From Pseudonocardia sp. (lineage in GTDB: Bacteria; Actinomycetota; Actinomycetes; Mycobacteriales; Pseudonocardiaceae): 58,154 nucleotides of DNA. The DNA is taken from the NCBI RefSeq assembly GCF_025465255.1, contig NZ_JAODNI010000165.1, positions 1-58,154 on the forward strand, in the 5' to 3' direction. How positions within the stretch are numbered: position 1 is the stretch's first letter; every line of letters starts with the position of its first letter. This document shows positions 17,887-27,196 of this stretch, piece after piece. Made by a program: the position numbers and the translations under genes. The notes under the pieces were generated by a model. It was not told the origin of the DNA, did not search any database, and worked only from the letters and a program-made list of their open reading frames with translations.

Positions 17887-18016
17887 GTCCTGGCCTGGGG
17901 CCCTACTGGTGCGCGGCCTCGGTGACCTGTCTCCGCCCGAGGACGATCAGCTGTTGGAATCGCGCGGGGTGCCAGTCGGTGTCGGTGAGCCGTGGTGGCA
18001 TTCGTCGGCGGGATAC
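17887..18016 (+). pseudogene. Displaced fragment of a SARP NTPase domain, near-identical to part of the gene at 10.9-12.6 kb
   Basis: The plus strand encodes ALLVRGLGDLSPPEDDQLLE then SRGVPVGVGE. This corresponds to ALLVHGLGDLSVPEADQLLE and SRGMPDGVRE of the SARP regulator, and the nucleotide match runs over about 130 bp with long identical runs. It is inverted relative to that gene (SARP copy at about 11202-11331, minus strand). No flanking domain is present. It is a relic of a paralogous or duplicated regulator. Confidence 0.65.
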
Positions 18017-18186
18017 CGAGCAATGTTGAAACCTGTGGATCACGACGTTGGGTCGTACCCTCCCTGTGATCTTGAGGCTCTCAAGCAACACCGGCGCTGC
18101 AACGCTGTCGGGAAGGTACGGCCCGTGCTCACGGTAGTTCCTGGAGCTGGCGACCCTGATGACCCCGCCGACCGGATGGTGCGTCG

Positions 18187-18757
18187 TTGATCGACGAGCT
18201 CGTCCGCGAGGGTGCCCGCCGGATGCTCGCCGAGGCCTTGGCGGCGGAGGTCGACGACTACATCGCCCGGTTCACCGGCGAGCGCGACGCCAACGGACGC
18301 CGGCTGGTGGTGCGCAACGGCTCGCACCAGCCCCGGAGGTCCTCACCTCGGCCGGCGCGGTCGAGGCGAGGGCACCACGGGTCGACGACCGGCGTGTCGA
18401 CCCCGACACCGGTGAGCGGGCCCGGTTCTCCTCGGCGATCCTGCCCGACCTGGCGCGGCAAGACCCCGAAGATCACCGGTCCTCGCCATGGGCGACGGAG
18501 CGCTCGGGTTCTGGGGCGCGCTACACGAGGTGTTCCCGACCACGCGGGAGGCGCTGCTGGTGCCACAAGATCGCCAACGTGCTCGGCGCCCTCCCGAAGT
18601 CCGCGCATCCCGGGGCGAAAATGGCCCTGGCCGAGATCTGGAACGCCGAAGACCGTCGCCACGCCCTCGACGCCGTGAGCAGCTTCAAAGGCCGCCTACG
18701 GGGCCAAACTCAGCAGGGCCGTCGCGAAGATCACCGACGACCTCGAGGTACTCCTCG
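18187..18757 (+). mobile_element. IS256-family transposase remnant with internal deletion
   Basis: The frame begins LIDELVREGARRMLAEALAA then EVDDYIARFTGERDANGRRL, the N-terminus of IS256-type transposases. It then jumps, across frameshifts, to GDGALGFWGALHEVFPTTRE and HKIANVLGALPKSAHPGAKM, ALAEIWNAEDRRHALDA. The intervening catalytic centre is deleted. The copy is inactive and fuses at about 18758 to an AraC-type fragment. Confidence 0.6.
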
Positions 18758-18758
18758 C

Positions 18759-18845
18759 TGGGGCTTCACCGACACCCCCCACTTCGGGAGGGCATTCAAG
18801 GAGGCCTACCGGATGTCGCCGCGCGACTGGCGCGCTCAAACAGGG
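18759..18845 (+). pseudogene. AraC-family regulator, last helix-turn-helix fragment
   Basis: WGFTDTPHFGRAFKEAYRMS then PRDWRA is the well-known C-terminal signature of AraC/XylS regulators (GF.D..HF.R.FK..YG.SP..WR). Only this 28-residue end remains, joined directly to the IS256 remnant. Non-functional. Confidence 0.55.
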
Positions 18846-18945
18846 CCGCGATCGCTGATCCGGCGCTGCCCGGTGTCAAACGCCGCTGGGTGGAACCGAG
18901 CAGGCCGAAGGGCGCGGCGGGGCGCCCGGCGAGGACGGTCACGGC

Positions 18946-18962
18946 TCACCCGTCGCGGGTGA
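18946..18962. promoter_or_regulatory. 17-bp palindrome TCRYCC-N5-GGRYGA, copy 1
   Basis: TCACCCGTCGCGGGTGA, an exact match to the motif that recurs in the 42-57 kb region. It ends 65 bp before the start codon of the HdeD-like gene at 19028. It links that gene to the right-hand gene set although 30 kb separate them. Confidence 0.6.
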
Positions 18963-19027
18963 GCCCCATCCGGTGGGATCGGGCGACGATGACTCCGCCT
19001 CACATCCGGCCGTCAGGAGGGGAACCG

Positions 19028-19690
19028 ATGACCGAGAACGCAGCTCGCCGACAGGACCGCGACGTCGCCGACATGGTCGCCGACGTCGGTCGCTCACGCT
19101 GGTGGTGGGCCGCCTACGGGGTGCTCACCGTGATCGCAGGAGTCCTCGTGCTGGCCTGGCCGGGCATCACGCTGGTGACGCTCGCGGTCATCTTCGCGGT
19201 GCAGTTGTTCGTCGTGGGCATCTTTCGGGTCGTCGCCGCCTTCGCGATCCCGGACACGTCGGCCTCGGCCAAGGTGCTCTCCGTGGTCCTGGGCGTGCTG
19301 TCGTTCATTGCCGGGATCATCTGCCTGCGCTCGCCCCTGCAGACCCTGGTCGTACTGACCTTGATCCTGGGTGCGTTCTGGCTGATCCACGGCGTGGCGG
19401 ACATCGTCAATGGGATCAGTGGCCGCGGCGAAGCAGGGCGAGGGTGGACGATCGTGGGCGGTGTGATCGGCGTGTTGGGCGGCATCGTGGTGCTCTCGTC
19501 GCCTGTGTCCAGCGCCATAACCCTCGCTTGGCTCCTCGGGGTTGTGCTGATCCTTCTGGGCCTCGTCGGGATCCTGTCGTCGCTTCGCCGATCCGAACCC
19601 GCGGTGTCGGCCCCGAGCCCAGCATCACGAGACTCCGCGACGTCAGTGCGCGGCAACGCCTCTGCGGCCCCCCCACCGACGTCGGGCTGA
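19028..19690 (+). CDS. HdeD-like DUF308 membrane protein
   Basis: 220 codons, ATG at 19028 after GGAGGGG. Six hydrophobic segments in three pairs follow a charged head (WWWAAYGVLTVIAGVLVLAW, LVTLAVIFAVQLFVVGIFRV, VLSVVLGVLSFIAGIICL and so on), with a Ser/Pro-rich tail of about 35 residues. This is the HdeD/DUF308 family; E. coli HdeD is linked to acid resistance, but actinobacterial members are uncharacterised. An exact copy of the 17-bp palindrome lies 65 bp upstream, suggesting regulation together with the genes at 42-57 kb. Confidence 0.9.
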   Translation: MTENAARRQDRDVADMVADVGRSRWWWAAYGVLTVIAGVLVLAWPGITLVTLAVIFAVQLFVVGIFRVVAAFAIPDTSASAKVLSVVLGVLSFIAGIICLRSPLQTLVVLTLILGAFWLIHGVADIVNGISGRGEAGRGWTIVGGVIGVLGGIVVLSSPVSSAITLAWLLGVVLILLGLVGILSSLRRSEPAVSAPSPASRDSATSVRGNASAAPPPTSG

Positions 19691-20650
19691 CCACGAGCCT
19701 GGCCCCTGCCCCCGCGCACCGTCAGTGTCCGGCTCCGGGGGCCAAGCTCACCGTTCGGCTTCACCGCCACCGCCGCCCAGGTCGTCGAGGGGGTGGGTCG
19801 CACCGGCGGTCTGTCGTGGTGACGGGCACGTCGTGGGGTAACGGGACCCCCACACCCCGCTTCAGGAACATCCTGGAGATGGCCACAGCCGAAGCGGCCG
19901 CCCGCGGACACGACAGCCTCGTAAGGCGTAGCTCTAGGGTTCGGCCCCCGTGGGCAAGATCCTCACGCGTGAGCTGTGCGCCGGGGACTGAACCGGCGCA
20001 CCGCTTGGGCCGAGCCGGCCAGTCCGGGTCGTCTCCGATCCCGCCAGCGACGCCCTGCGCGCAATGCTCAAACGAGGTCAGCTCGCGATCAACAACAACC
20101 GCCTCGCTGGTGCTGCTTGTAGACGAGCTGCTGGGCGGCTCCGATGGGCTCAGGGTATGGCGCCCGCATCGACGGACGCGGATACTTCTCGGGTGGGTCG
20201 ACGCAGACCCACGCTGGTCGTGGCGCTGCCAGATGTCGCCCGACCGGCGCAGCGGGTGCAGGGCGGTCAGCCGGCTGCCCAAGGGCCTTCGAGCGGGTGA
20301 GGCCGAGCGCTCGAGACGCCTGTCATGCCGGAACCGGGGTGGACGGCACTGCTGGAGCACATGCTCGGGCGGGTGCCGGTTCCCGTCGGGTGACGTGCCG
20401 TCGCAGATGGAGCCGGCCTCGCCGGCTGCACGAGTTGTGTGCGGCGAGGCTGGCTCGGGTCGGGGTTGCCCCGTCCGCAGCGTGATGCATCGCGCTGCGG
20501 ACGGGCTGAGGAACGGGCAAGCGCCGGATCGCTTCGTGGTCGGTTCGGCGGTGCTGGGCTGACATTCGCCGCGTGCCGCCTGGTGGCCGAGCCTGGTGGC
20601 GATGGTTGTCATGGCGCGCGTGACCAACGAAATGGCGGAGGTGGACTGTC
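19691..20650. other. 960-bp stretch with no intact gene
   Basis: The frames here are of the shadow type. The one hint of a former gene is TPRFRNILEMATAEAAARGH at about 19849-19914, which resembles the Clp N-terminal repeat domain (TPRA..VLE.A..EA...GH). It does not continue into the expected GTEHLLL. No promoter or terminator is recognisable. Confidence 0.35.
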
Positions 20651-21265
20651 ATGAGCGGGTCGGATTCGGGGGCTACGTGGGCGGCGTCGTCCGGTCTGGC
20701 GGGCGGCACTTCGACCGAGGTCGAACGGGGCCGGGACGAGTTCGTTGCACTCTCGGCGATCACGCTGAACGTGAACGGTCGTCGGCTGCGCCTCGAGGTG
20801 GATACGCGTACCTCCCTGCTGGACGCGCTGCGCGAGCATCTGCGCTTGACCGGGACGAAGAAGGGGTGCGACCACGGTCAGTGCGGCGCCTGCACGGTGC
20901 TGCTCAACGGGCGGCGCATCTACTCGTGTCTGGCGCTTGCCGTGATGCACGAGGACGACGAGATCGTGACGATCGAAGGCCTGGGTGAGCCCGGCGATCT
21001 GCACCCGGTGCAGGCCGCCTTCGTCGAGTGCGACGGCTTCCAGTGCGGCTATTGCACCCCCGGTCAGATCTGCTCCGCGGTCGGCATGCTCGCGGAAGCG
21101 GCGGCGGGGTGGCCCAGCCACGTCACGGCGGACGTGTCGTCCCCGCGGATCGCGTTGAGCGGTGCGGAGATCCGCGAGCGGATGAGCGGCAACATCTGTC
21201 GGTGCGCCGCCTACCCGAACATCGTCGCGGCTATCCGCATCGTTTCCGAAGGGGGCCCGGCATGA
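20651..21265 (+). CDS. Molybdenum oxidoreductase, [2Fe-2S] subunit (PaoA/YagT type)
   Basis: 204 codons, ATG at 20651 with GGAGG upstream. Both iron-sulfur domains are present: plant-type ferredoxin cysteines in [19 protein letters not shown] with IYSC, and the all-helical second domain in [13 protein letters not shown] and [11 protein letters not shown]. The head of about 35 residues is not a Tat signal (no twin Arg), unlike periplasmic PaoA, so a cytosolic complex is likely. It passes electrons from the molybdenum centre to the FAD subunit. Its stop overlaps the next gene by ATGA. Confidence 0.93.
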   Translation: MSGSDSGATWAASSGLAGGTSTEVERGRDEFVALSAITLNVNGRRLRLEVDTRTSLLDALREHLRLTGTKKGCDHGQCGACTVLLNGRRIYSCLALAVMHEDDEIVTIEGLGEPGDLHPVQAAFVECDGFQCGYCTPGQICSAVGMLAEAAAGWPSHVTADVSSPRIALSGAEIRERMSGNICRCAAYPNIVAAIRIVSEGGPA

Positions 21266-22245
21266 GGTCCTTCACCTACGAGCGGGCGACGGATGCCCGG
21301 GCCGCGGTGGCTGCGGTGTCGCGGCCGGGTGCGAAGTTCATCAGTGGCGGCACGAATCTGCTGGATCTGATGAAGCTGGAGGTCGAGCGGCCGAGCCATC
21401 TGGTCGACATCAGTCGGCTTCCGCTGCGGGGCATCGAGGAGCTTCCGGATGGTGGAGTGCGAATCGGTGCCCAGGCGGCGAACTCCGACACCGCTGCCGA
21501 TGTGCTGGTGCGGAGCCGGTACCCGGTGTTGTCGCAGGCGCTGGTGGCCGGCGCGTCGGGACAGTTGCGCAACAAGGCGTCGATCGGCGGGAATCTGCTG
21601 CAGCGGACCCGTTGTCCCTACTTCTACGACACGGCGGCGGATTGCAACAAGCGGGAGCCCAGTTCGGGCTGTTCGGCAATCGGCGGTTTCAACCGGATAC
21701 ACGCGATTCTGGGCGCCAGCGGCGCTTGTATCGCCACTCATCCTTCGGATATGGCTGTCGCGATGGCGGTGCTGGGGGCGCACGTCGAACTGCTCGGCGC
21801 CGATGGTTCGGCGCGCCGCGTCGCCGTCACGGACTTCCACCGGCTGCCGGGCGATACGCCGCATGTCGAGACCGTCCTGGAACCGCGGGAGATGATCACG
21901 GGGGTGGTGCTGCCGCCGCCTCCGCCCGGCCGGCAGCTGTATCGCAAGGTGCGGGATCGGGCGTCGTATGAGTTTGCGCTGGTGTCCGTGGCGGTGATCG
22001 TCGCGACGGAGCGGGGTGTGATCAGCGGGGCGCGGGTGGCGTTCGGCGGCGTGGCGCACAAGCCGTGGCGGTCGGTGGAGGCGGAGGCGGCGTTGATCGG
22101 GCGTCCCGCCGCGATGGCCACGTACCGCGTGGCCGCCGAGGCGGCGATGCGGGGCGCGGTGGGGCAGGGACAGAACGATTTCAAGATCGAGCTGGCCGTG
22201 CGGACGCTCTGTCGCACGCTGGCAGATGCGATCCAGGGGAGGTGA
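21262..22245 (+). CDS. Molybdenum oxidoreductase, FAD subunit (PaoB/YagS type)
   Basis: 327 codons, ATG at 21262 overlapping the previous stop. FAD-binding motifs are [13 protein letters not shown] and [13 protein letters not shown]. The insertion with RCPYFYD and [12 protein letters not shown] supplies the cysteines that hold the extra [4Fe-4S] cluster in PaoB-type subunits. It accepts electrons from the 2Fe-2S subunit. The C-terminal CO-dehydrogenase flavoprotein domain ([15 protein letters not shown]) is complete. Confidence 0.93.
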   Translation: MRSFTYERATDARAAVAAVSRPGAKFISGGTNLLDLMKLEVERPSHLVDISRLPLRGIEELPDGGVRIGAQAANSDTAADVLVRSRYPVLSQALVAGASGQLRNKASIGGNLLQRTRCPYFYDTAADCNKREPSSGCSAIGGFNRIHAILGASGACIATHPSDMAVAMAVLGAHVELLGADGSARRVAVTDFHRLPGDTPHVETVLEPREMITGVVLPPPPPGRQLYRKVRDRASYEFALVSVAVIVATERGVISGARVAFGGVAHKPWRSVEAEAALIGRPAAMATYRVAAEAAMRGAVGQGQNDFKIELAVRTLCRTLADAIQGR

Positions 22246-22252
22246 GGAGGCG

Positions 22253-24487
22253 ATGGTGATCGGGCAAGCTCTCAACCGCGTCGATGGCCCGTTGAAGGTC
22301 GCCGGCCGGGCCACGTATGCCTACGAGCACTGGGACGACGGCCCACCGCTCTACGGGTTCATCGTCGGCGCGACGATCGGCATTGGACGCATCACCCGGA
22401 TCGACACCTCCCGCGCCGAACGCTCGCCCGGGGTGCAACTGGTGATGACCCATCACGACGCCCCGGCCCAAGGCTCCCCCGACCTGTCCATTCCCTTTGA
22501 ATATTGGCGCGCCTACCCCGTACTGAGCAGCCCCGACGTTCACCATTACGGCGAGCCCGTGGCGCTCGTCGTCGCCACGACCTTCGAACAGGCACGGGCG
22601 GCGGCCGCTCTGGTCGACCTCGAATACGCCGGCGGGTCGGGCTCCTACGACTTCGCCGCCTGCGTAGATCAGGCCTATGCGCCGGACAATCTGATTTTCG
22701 GCATCCTCCCGACCGACACCGCCGTGGGTGATCTCGATGCCGGGTTCGACTCCGCCCCGGTCAGAATCGATGAGCGCTACACGACGCCGTACGAGCTCTC
22801 CCAGCCGATGGAACCGCATGCATGTCTGGTGGTACCGGACGGCGAGGACCTGATCGTCTATGTCAGCACGCAGATCGTCGACGCGGCTCGCGCCTCGATC
22901 GCCAGCACGCTCCGGATCGACCCGGAGCGGATCCACATCATCACCCCGTACGTCGGCGGGGGATTCGGCTCCAAGCTCCGAATCCACAGCGAGACGATCC
23001 TGGCGGTGTTCGCCGCCCGCGCGTTGCGCCGGCCGGTCAAGCTCGCGCTGACCCGGCAGCAGATCTTCCATCTCACCGGCGTCCGCCCCACATCGAGCCA
23101 GCGGGTGCGGTTGGGCGCGCAACGGGACGGGCGGCTGGTCGCGATCGCGCACGAGGTCACGATGCACACGAACCGCCACTCGGAGTACATCGAGCCGACG
23201 GCCACCACCACGCGCGGCCTCTACGCCGCGCCGCACCGGTTGACCCGTACCTGGCTGACGCCGCTGGATCTGCCGCGGGGCGAAGACGTCCGCGCGCCGG
23301 GTGAGGCGCCGGGCCTGCTGGCGGTGGAGTCGGCGATGGACGAGCTGGCCCATGCAGTGGGAATGGATCCGGTCGAGCTGCGGATCCGCAATGAACCCAC
23401 CGTGGATCCCGAGCGAGGCGTGCCGTTCAGTGACCGGCACCTGGTCGACTGCCTGCGCGAAGGCGCCCGCCGGTTCGATTGGGAGCGCCGCCCCGCCACG
23501 CCGGCGAGTGTGCGGGAGGGACAGTGGTTGGTCGGCTACGGCATGGCCGCGGCCATCCGCGGGCACTTCCAGGCACCGACGACGGGACGGGTGCGGTTGG
23601 CGGCGGACGGCACCGCCGCCGTCCAGTCGGACATGACCGACATCGGCACGGGAACCTACACGATCCTGACCCAGGTGGCGGCCGACGGGCTCGGGCTGCC
23701 GCCCGGTCGGGTGCGGGTCGAGCTCGGGCGTTCTGAGTATCCGGTCAGCATGGGGTCCGGTGGTTCGTGGGGCGCCGCCAATTCGAGCACCGCGGTCCAT
23801 CGCGCGTGCGAGGCCCTGCGGGAGAAACTGGTGACCACGGCGCGCAACGATGCGCGCTCCGCGCTGCACGGCCTGGATCCGGCCGGTGCGGAGTTTTCGG
23901 GTGGCAGGGTGAGCATCGGTGGCGTGTCCGAGGCACTGAGCGAGATCGTCGCGCGCAATCATCCCGAAGGTGTGGAGGCGGAGGGCGAGACCCTCGCGAT
24001 GACCGATGACCCGAACTACCGGGACTACGCGCTTCACACCTACGGGGCCCACTTCGCCGAGGTGGGGGTCGACGCCGACACCGCCGAGATCCGCCTGCGG
24101 CGGATGCTGGGCGTGTTCTCGGTGGGTCGTGTCCTCAACGCCAAGACGGCACGTTCGCAACTGATCGGCGGCATGATCTGGGGCCTGGGTGCGGCGCTGG
24201 AGGAGGAGGCCGTCGTCGACCCCCGGTCCGGGGCCTTCGTCAACCGGGATCTCGCGCAATACATGGTGCCCGTCCACGCCGACGCCGTTGAGGTCGACGC
24301 CGTCGTGCTCGACGGGTTCGACGACAAAGCCAACGTCCTTGGCGCGAAGGGCCTCGGTGAGCTGGGCATCTGCGGGGCCGGCGCGGCGGTGGCCAACGCG
24401 GTGTTCAACGCCACCGGTGTGCGCGTGCGTGACTTCCCGATCACGCTCGAGAAGGTGTTGCCCGGGCTGCCGCCCATGGAGGACTGA
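22253..24487 (+). CDS. Molybdenum oxidoreductase, molybdopterin-binding subunit (PaoC/YagR, xanthine dehydrogenase family)
   Basis: 744 codons, ATG at 22253 after GAGGAGG, 7 bp from the previous gene. Visible are the opening RVDGPLKVAGRATYAYE, the cofactor motif PYVGGGFGSKL, the second-domain TDIGTGTYTILTQVAADGLG, GGSWGAANSS, and the catalytic Glu in KGLGELGICGAGAAVANAVF. With its two partners it should oxidise aldehydes or N-heterocycles by hydroxylation with water. The E. coli relative PaoABC oxidises aromatic aldehydes. No XdhC/PaoD-type cofactor chaperone is in the window, so maturation must be served from elsewhere. The exact substrate is unknown. Confidence 0.93.
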   Translation: MVIGQALNRVDGPLKVAGRATYAYEHWDDGPPLYGFIVGATIGIGRITRIDTSRAERSPGVQLVMTHHDAPAQGSPDLSIPFEYWRAYPVLSSPDVHHYGEPVALVVATTFEQARAAAALVDLEYAGGSGSYDFAACVDQAYAPDNLIFGILPTDTAVGDLDAGFDSAPVRIDERYTTPYELSQPMEPHACLVVPDGEDLIVYVSTQIVDAARASIASTLRIDPERIHIITPYVGGGFGSKLRIHSETILAVFAARALRRPVKLALTRQQIFHLTGVRPTSSQRVRLGAQRDGRLVAIAHEVTMHTNRHSEYIEPTATTTRGLYAAPHRLTRTWLTPLDLPRGEDVRAPGEAPGLLAVESAMDELAHAVGMDPVELRIRNEPTVDPERGVPFSDRHLVDCLREGARRFDWERRPATPASVREGQWLVGYGMAAAIRGHFQAPTTGRVRLAADGTAAVQSDMTDIGTGTYTILTQVAADGLGLPPGRVRVELGRSEYPVSMGSGGSWGAANSSTAVHRACEALREKLVTTARNDARSALHGLDPAGAEFSGGRVSIGGVSEALSEIVARNHPEGVEAEGETLAMTDDPNYRDYALHTYGAHFAEVGVDADTAEIRLRRMLGVFSVGRVLNAKTARSQLIGGMIWGLGAALEEEAVVDPRSGAFVNRDLAQYMVPVHADAVEVDAVVLDGFDDKANVLGAKGLGELGICGAGAAVANAVFNATGVRVRDFPITLEKVLPGLPPMED

Positions 24488-24622
24488 TCTGCCGCGCGAA
24501 TAGTCGAACGGCCTAGTGATCAGTGCCCGTCTCGTCGGCTGGGCCGGTCCGCGCCCGCCGGAGACGGCGCTTGAACCGCCTCAGAGGCAGATCCGCAACC
24601 CCTGCCGAACCACTGTGTCGCG

Positions 24623-24669
24623 TCTCAGGACATGCTTGACACACCCTGGTCTCAGGACATCGTCGACAT
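24623..24669. repeat. Two direct repeats resembling a transposon end
   Basis: TCTCAGGACATGCTTGACAC (24623-24642) and TCTCAGGACATCGTCGACAT (24650-24669) are near-identical 20-mers in tandem. This arrangement resembles the doubled subterminal repeats at ends of IS481-type elements in actinobacteria (from memory). The peroxiredoxin fragment breaks off 33 bp away, consistent with an insertion whose body has been deleted. No transposase remains. Confidence 0.45.
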
Positions 24670-24701
24670 GGCCGTGATCGGCTTCGCTGTCGCTGGCCCA
24701 G

Positions 24702-24896
24702 CAGGTCGATGTCCGGCCTGCCGGTCAACGGGTAGATGTAGGACGTCCGGGCCGGCCCGAGATCGTCGAGGGCGATGGTTCGACCGGCTGTGCTCGACAG
24801 GCCCAAGTGCGGGATCGGCTGACCGACGAGGTGGTCGGCGGCTTCGTCGTCTTCGGGTATGGGCAGGTCGGCGGGAAGCTGGTTCAGGTCGGCCAT
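24702..24896 (-). pseudogene. Peroxiredoxin N-terminal fragment
   Basis: From ATG at 24896 (GAGAGGA upstream) the frame reads LPADLPIPEDDEAADHLVGQ, PIPHLGLSSTAG and SYIYPLTGRPDIDL, the start of AhpC/TSA-type peroxiredoxins of the YPMTG group. It ends before the peroxidatic Cys (normally GC.PE soon after) and passes into unrelated residues next to the transposon-end-like repeats. Truncated and presumably inactive. Confidence 0.6.
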
Positions 24897-25068
24897 GATC
24901 GTCCTCTCGTACGAGTCCGTCATTACAGGTCCTTCCGCCGAGCACGCTCGGCGTGTCAGGACCGGTGGCGGTAGCAGGCCCCTTTCCCGCATTTCGCAGA
25001 CCTCGTGGGTCCTCGCAAAGTGTGTGCACCCTGCGAGGGCCCCACACGGTCTGCGTGGTCGTGCCGCC

Positions 25069-25600
25069 TCAGCGCTCGACGTGCAGCAGCCCGAGCCGCT
25101 GGGTGGCGCGGGTCATCGAGACGTAGAGGTCGGCGGGGTTGTGTGCCCGGATCCGCTCCGGGTCGACGATCACGACGGCTCGAACTCGAGACCTTTTGCC
25201 GACACCGGGGTGTGCAGCTGCGCGGGAAGACCGGCAAGGCCGTCCACGTCGGCGGCGATCACCGCCCGCGTCCCGCGGCCCAGCTGCGCCACCTCCGCCT
25301 CGACGGCCTTGCGCACCTCGGCTGCGAGGTCGGTCGCGGGCACGGAGCGCTGCCACGGATCCTCGCCCGTCGCCCGCACCGATTCGGGCGGCTGCCGGTC
25401 GGGCGCGAACTCGGCCAGCACGGCAGCGGCCAGCGCCATGATCTCGGCGGGCGTCCGGTAGTTCACCGTGAGCGTCCGGTAGGTCCACCGGGAACCGAGG
25501 TGCGGGGCGAGCACGTCCGCCCACGCCTGCGCTCCCGCGGGGGCGCTGCGCTCCCGCGAGGTCGCCCACCGCGGTGATCGAACGGGAAGGCAGCGGAATC
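25069..25600 (-). pseudogene. HelD/UvrD-type helicase, C-terminal remnant with frameshifts
   Basis: Across frames the minus strand gives SITAVGDLA, AQAWADVLAPHLGSRWTYRT, LTVNYRTPAEIMALAAAVLA, VSAKGLEFE, then (other frame) VVIVDPERIRAHNPADLYVS and MTRATQRLGLLHVER. These are helicase motifs III-VI of HelD-like SF1 ATPases, which remove stalled RNA polymerase. At least two frameshifts are present and the Walker A part is missing. Relic. Confidence 0.65.
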
Positions 25601-25711
25601 GCATGAGTGCGCACCGCTGCCGTCTCGGCGCGCCGTGAGGAGATCACGGGCCCGCACCTCCCTGATCTCCGAGCGGTGCCGGGTTCGGGCGGAGCCCGGC
25701 CGCCGGAGGCG

Positions 25712-26184
25712 ATGAGTTCTCGTCCGATCAGCCGGGAGCTCCTGGCCCGGGACCTGACCCGCCTGGCCTATGTGGCCAAGGACGGCACGCCGCGGTCGAT
25801 CCCGATCGGGTTCGCCTGGAACGGGTCGACGATCGTCCTGTCACGACGCCGAACGCCGTGAAGGTCCCGGCCCTGCGGCAGAATCCGGCGGTTGCGCTGA
25901 CCATCGATACCGAGGTGCACCCGCCGCGCATCCTGCTCATCCGTGGCCGGGCCGAGCTCGACGTCGTCGACGGAATCCCGGACGAGTTCCTCCGCATGAA
26001 CGGCACCTACGCGATGACGCCCGAGCAGAGGGTCGAGTGGGAGGCCGAGGTGCGTTCGCTCTACGACCGCATGGTGCGGATCGTCATCATCCCGACCTGG
26101 GCGAAGCTGATCGACTTCGAGACGACCCTTCTGAGCGCGGTGGAGGAGCTGGCCCGGCAGCGGGACGAGCGTCAGGGCGCCTGA
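25712..26184 (+). pseudogene. Pyridoxamine-phosphate-oxidase-like (PPOX/F420) protein, one frameshift
   Basis: ATG at 25712 (CGGAGG upstream) opens MSSRPISRELLARDLTRLAY, then PRSIPIGFAWNGSTIVL, a split-barrel flavin/F420-binding start. At about 25847 one base is lost or gained, and the other frame continues TPNAVKVPALRQNPAVALTI, PPRILLIRGRAEL to the stop at 26184. Joined, the two halves give a normal-length protein of about 157 residues. A recent mutation or a sequencing error are both possible. The function of the intact relatives is oxidoreductase-like. Confidence 0.7.
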
Positions 26185-26596
26185 CCGCAGCCGTCTGCCC
26201 GACACGTCGAGGATCTGGGCGGCGCTCGATCCGTCGCCGTCCACGACCCTGCAGAGACGAAGATCGCCTGCGCTGATCTACCGCCCGCGCGCTGATGTGG
26301 CGGCCGGCATTTGCGCACCTGCATCGAGACGATGACCCCTTGAGCTCGGCTCCCCGATGGGCCAGTCTCCGGATGGGCCTGGATCAGCGGCGCGATCTGC
26401 TCGCGGATGGGGCAAATGCCGCGTGCCGGACAAGTGTTGACCCCAGCGGGGGGCTGACCGCTGAGGTGAGCAACTGTGCAGACCGGCCCCATAGGGCTCA
26501 GTAGGTCACCGATCCTTCCGGTCAAGTTCTCCTGGTAGACGGGCCCTTTCGTCCATCTCGAGCCCGACACGCCGCCCGACTCATGAAGAACCAGGG
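26185..26596. other. 412-bp stretch between convergent genes, nothing recognised
   Basis: Lies between the PPOX pseudogene (plus) and the CAP gene (minus). I see no conserved frame, no clear terminator with a T-run and no repeat. Confidence 0.4.
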
Positions 26597-27196
26597 CTAG
26601 TAGGGAGCGCGGCCGAAGAAGTTGCCCGCCGGGGAGTACCTGCAGACCACCACGATGTTGGTGGGCCAATACTTGGGTGAGGAGGCCTTCCCGCAACCGA
26701 TACGCCGAGTATCTCTCCACACCATCTGGGTGTAGTGGAGATAGGTGCCACCGGGGGCGACCGGTGTGGGGTAGGCGTACTTCGACTTCTCGTTGTACCA
26801 GAACTGCACTCCCGCTTCGACCGTGCCGAAGTCGGCGATGTTCTCGCCTTGCCCGGAGGCCTGCGACCCACTGTGGCAGTCGGAGTGCTTCGAGGGCCCG
26901 ATGATGTTCGCCCATCCCTGCGAGGCGTTCGCGAGTGAGCTGTCCCAGGTCAGCGGGGCCAACGAGGGGGGAACCTTGAGTTCGGCACGAGCCTGGTTGT
27001 GCAGTCGGAGTATCGCGTTTCTCTCGGCTGCGGTGATCGCCGAGGCGGCAGTGGCGGTAGAGGCGGGCGGGCAACCCCCTTGCGCCGACGCCGAACCACT
27101 TGCCGGCAGCGCCATCGCGCCCGCCGCGAACAGTGCTGATGCCCCCAGGGCGACACGTCGCATTCCACGGCCCGTTGTCGTGGATCCACCGCTCAT
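26597..27196 (-). CDS. Secreted CAP/SCP-domain protein
   Basis: 199 codons, ATG at 27196 after GGAAGGG; an internal ATG at codon 12 is also possible. A signal peptide is seen (RRVALGASALFAAGAMALPA, cleavage near SASA). The CAP domain shows NAILRLHNQARAELKVPPSL, LTWDSSLANASQGWAN, HSDCH, GQGENIA, YLHYTQMVWRDTRRIGCGKA and a final VVVCRYSPAGNFFG. This is the plant PR-1-like form with the His/Glu cavity residues. Bacterial CAP proteins are extracellular with largely unknown roles. It is monocistronic. Confidence 0.92.
   Translation of the reverse strand: MSGGSTTTGRGMRRVALGASALFAAGAMALPASGSASAQGGCPPASTATAASAITAAERNAILRLHNQARAELKVPPSLAPLTWDSSLANASQGWANIIGPSKHSDCHSGSQASGQGENIADFGTVEAGVQFWYNEKSKYAYPTPVAPGGTYLHYTQMVWRDTRRIGCGKASSPKYWPTNIVVVCRYSPAGNFFGRAPY

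Noticed and set aside
22181..24277. 698-codon open frame on the minus strand
   Set aside because: It lies exactly opposite the molybdopterin subunit, has Arg/Asp/His-rich low-complexity residues and no family motif; typical shadow of a high-G+C gene.
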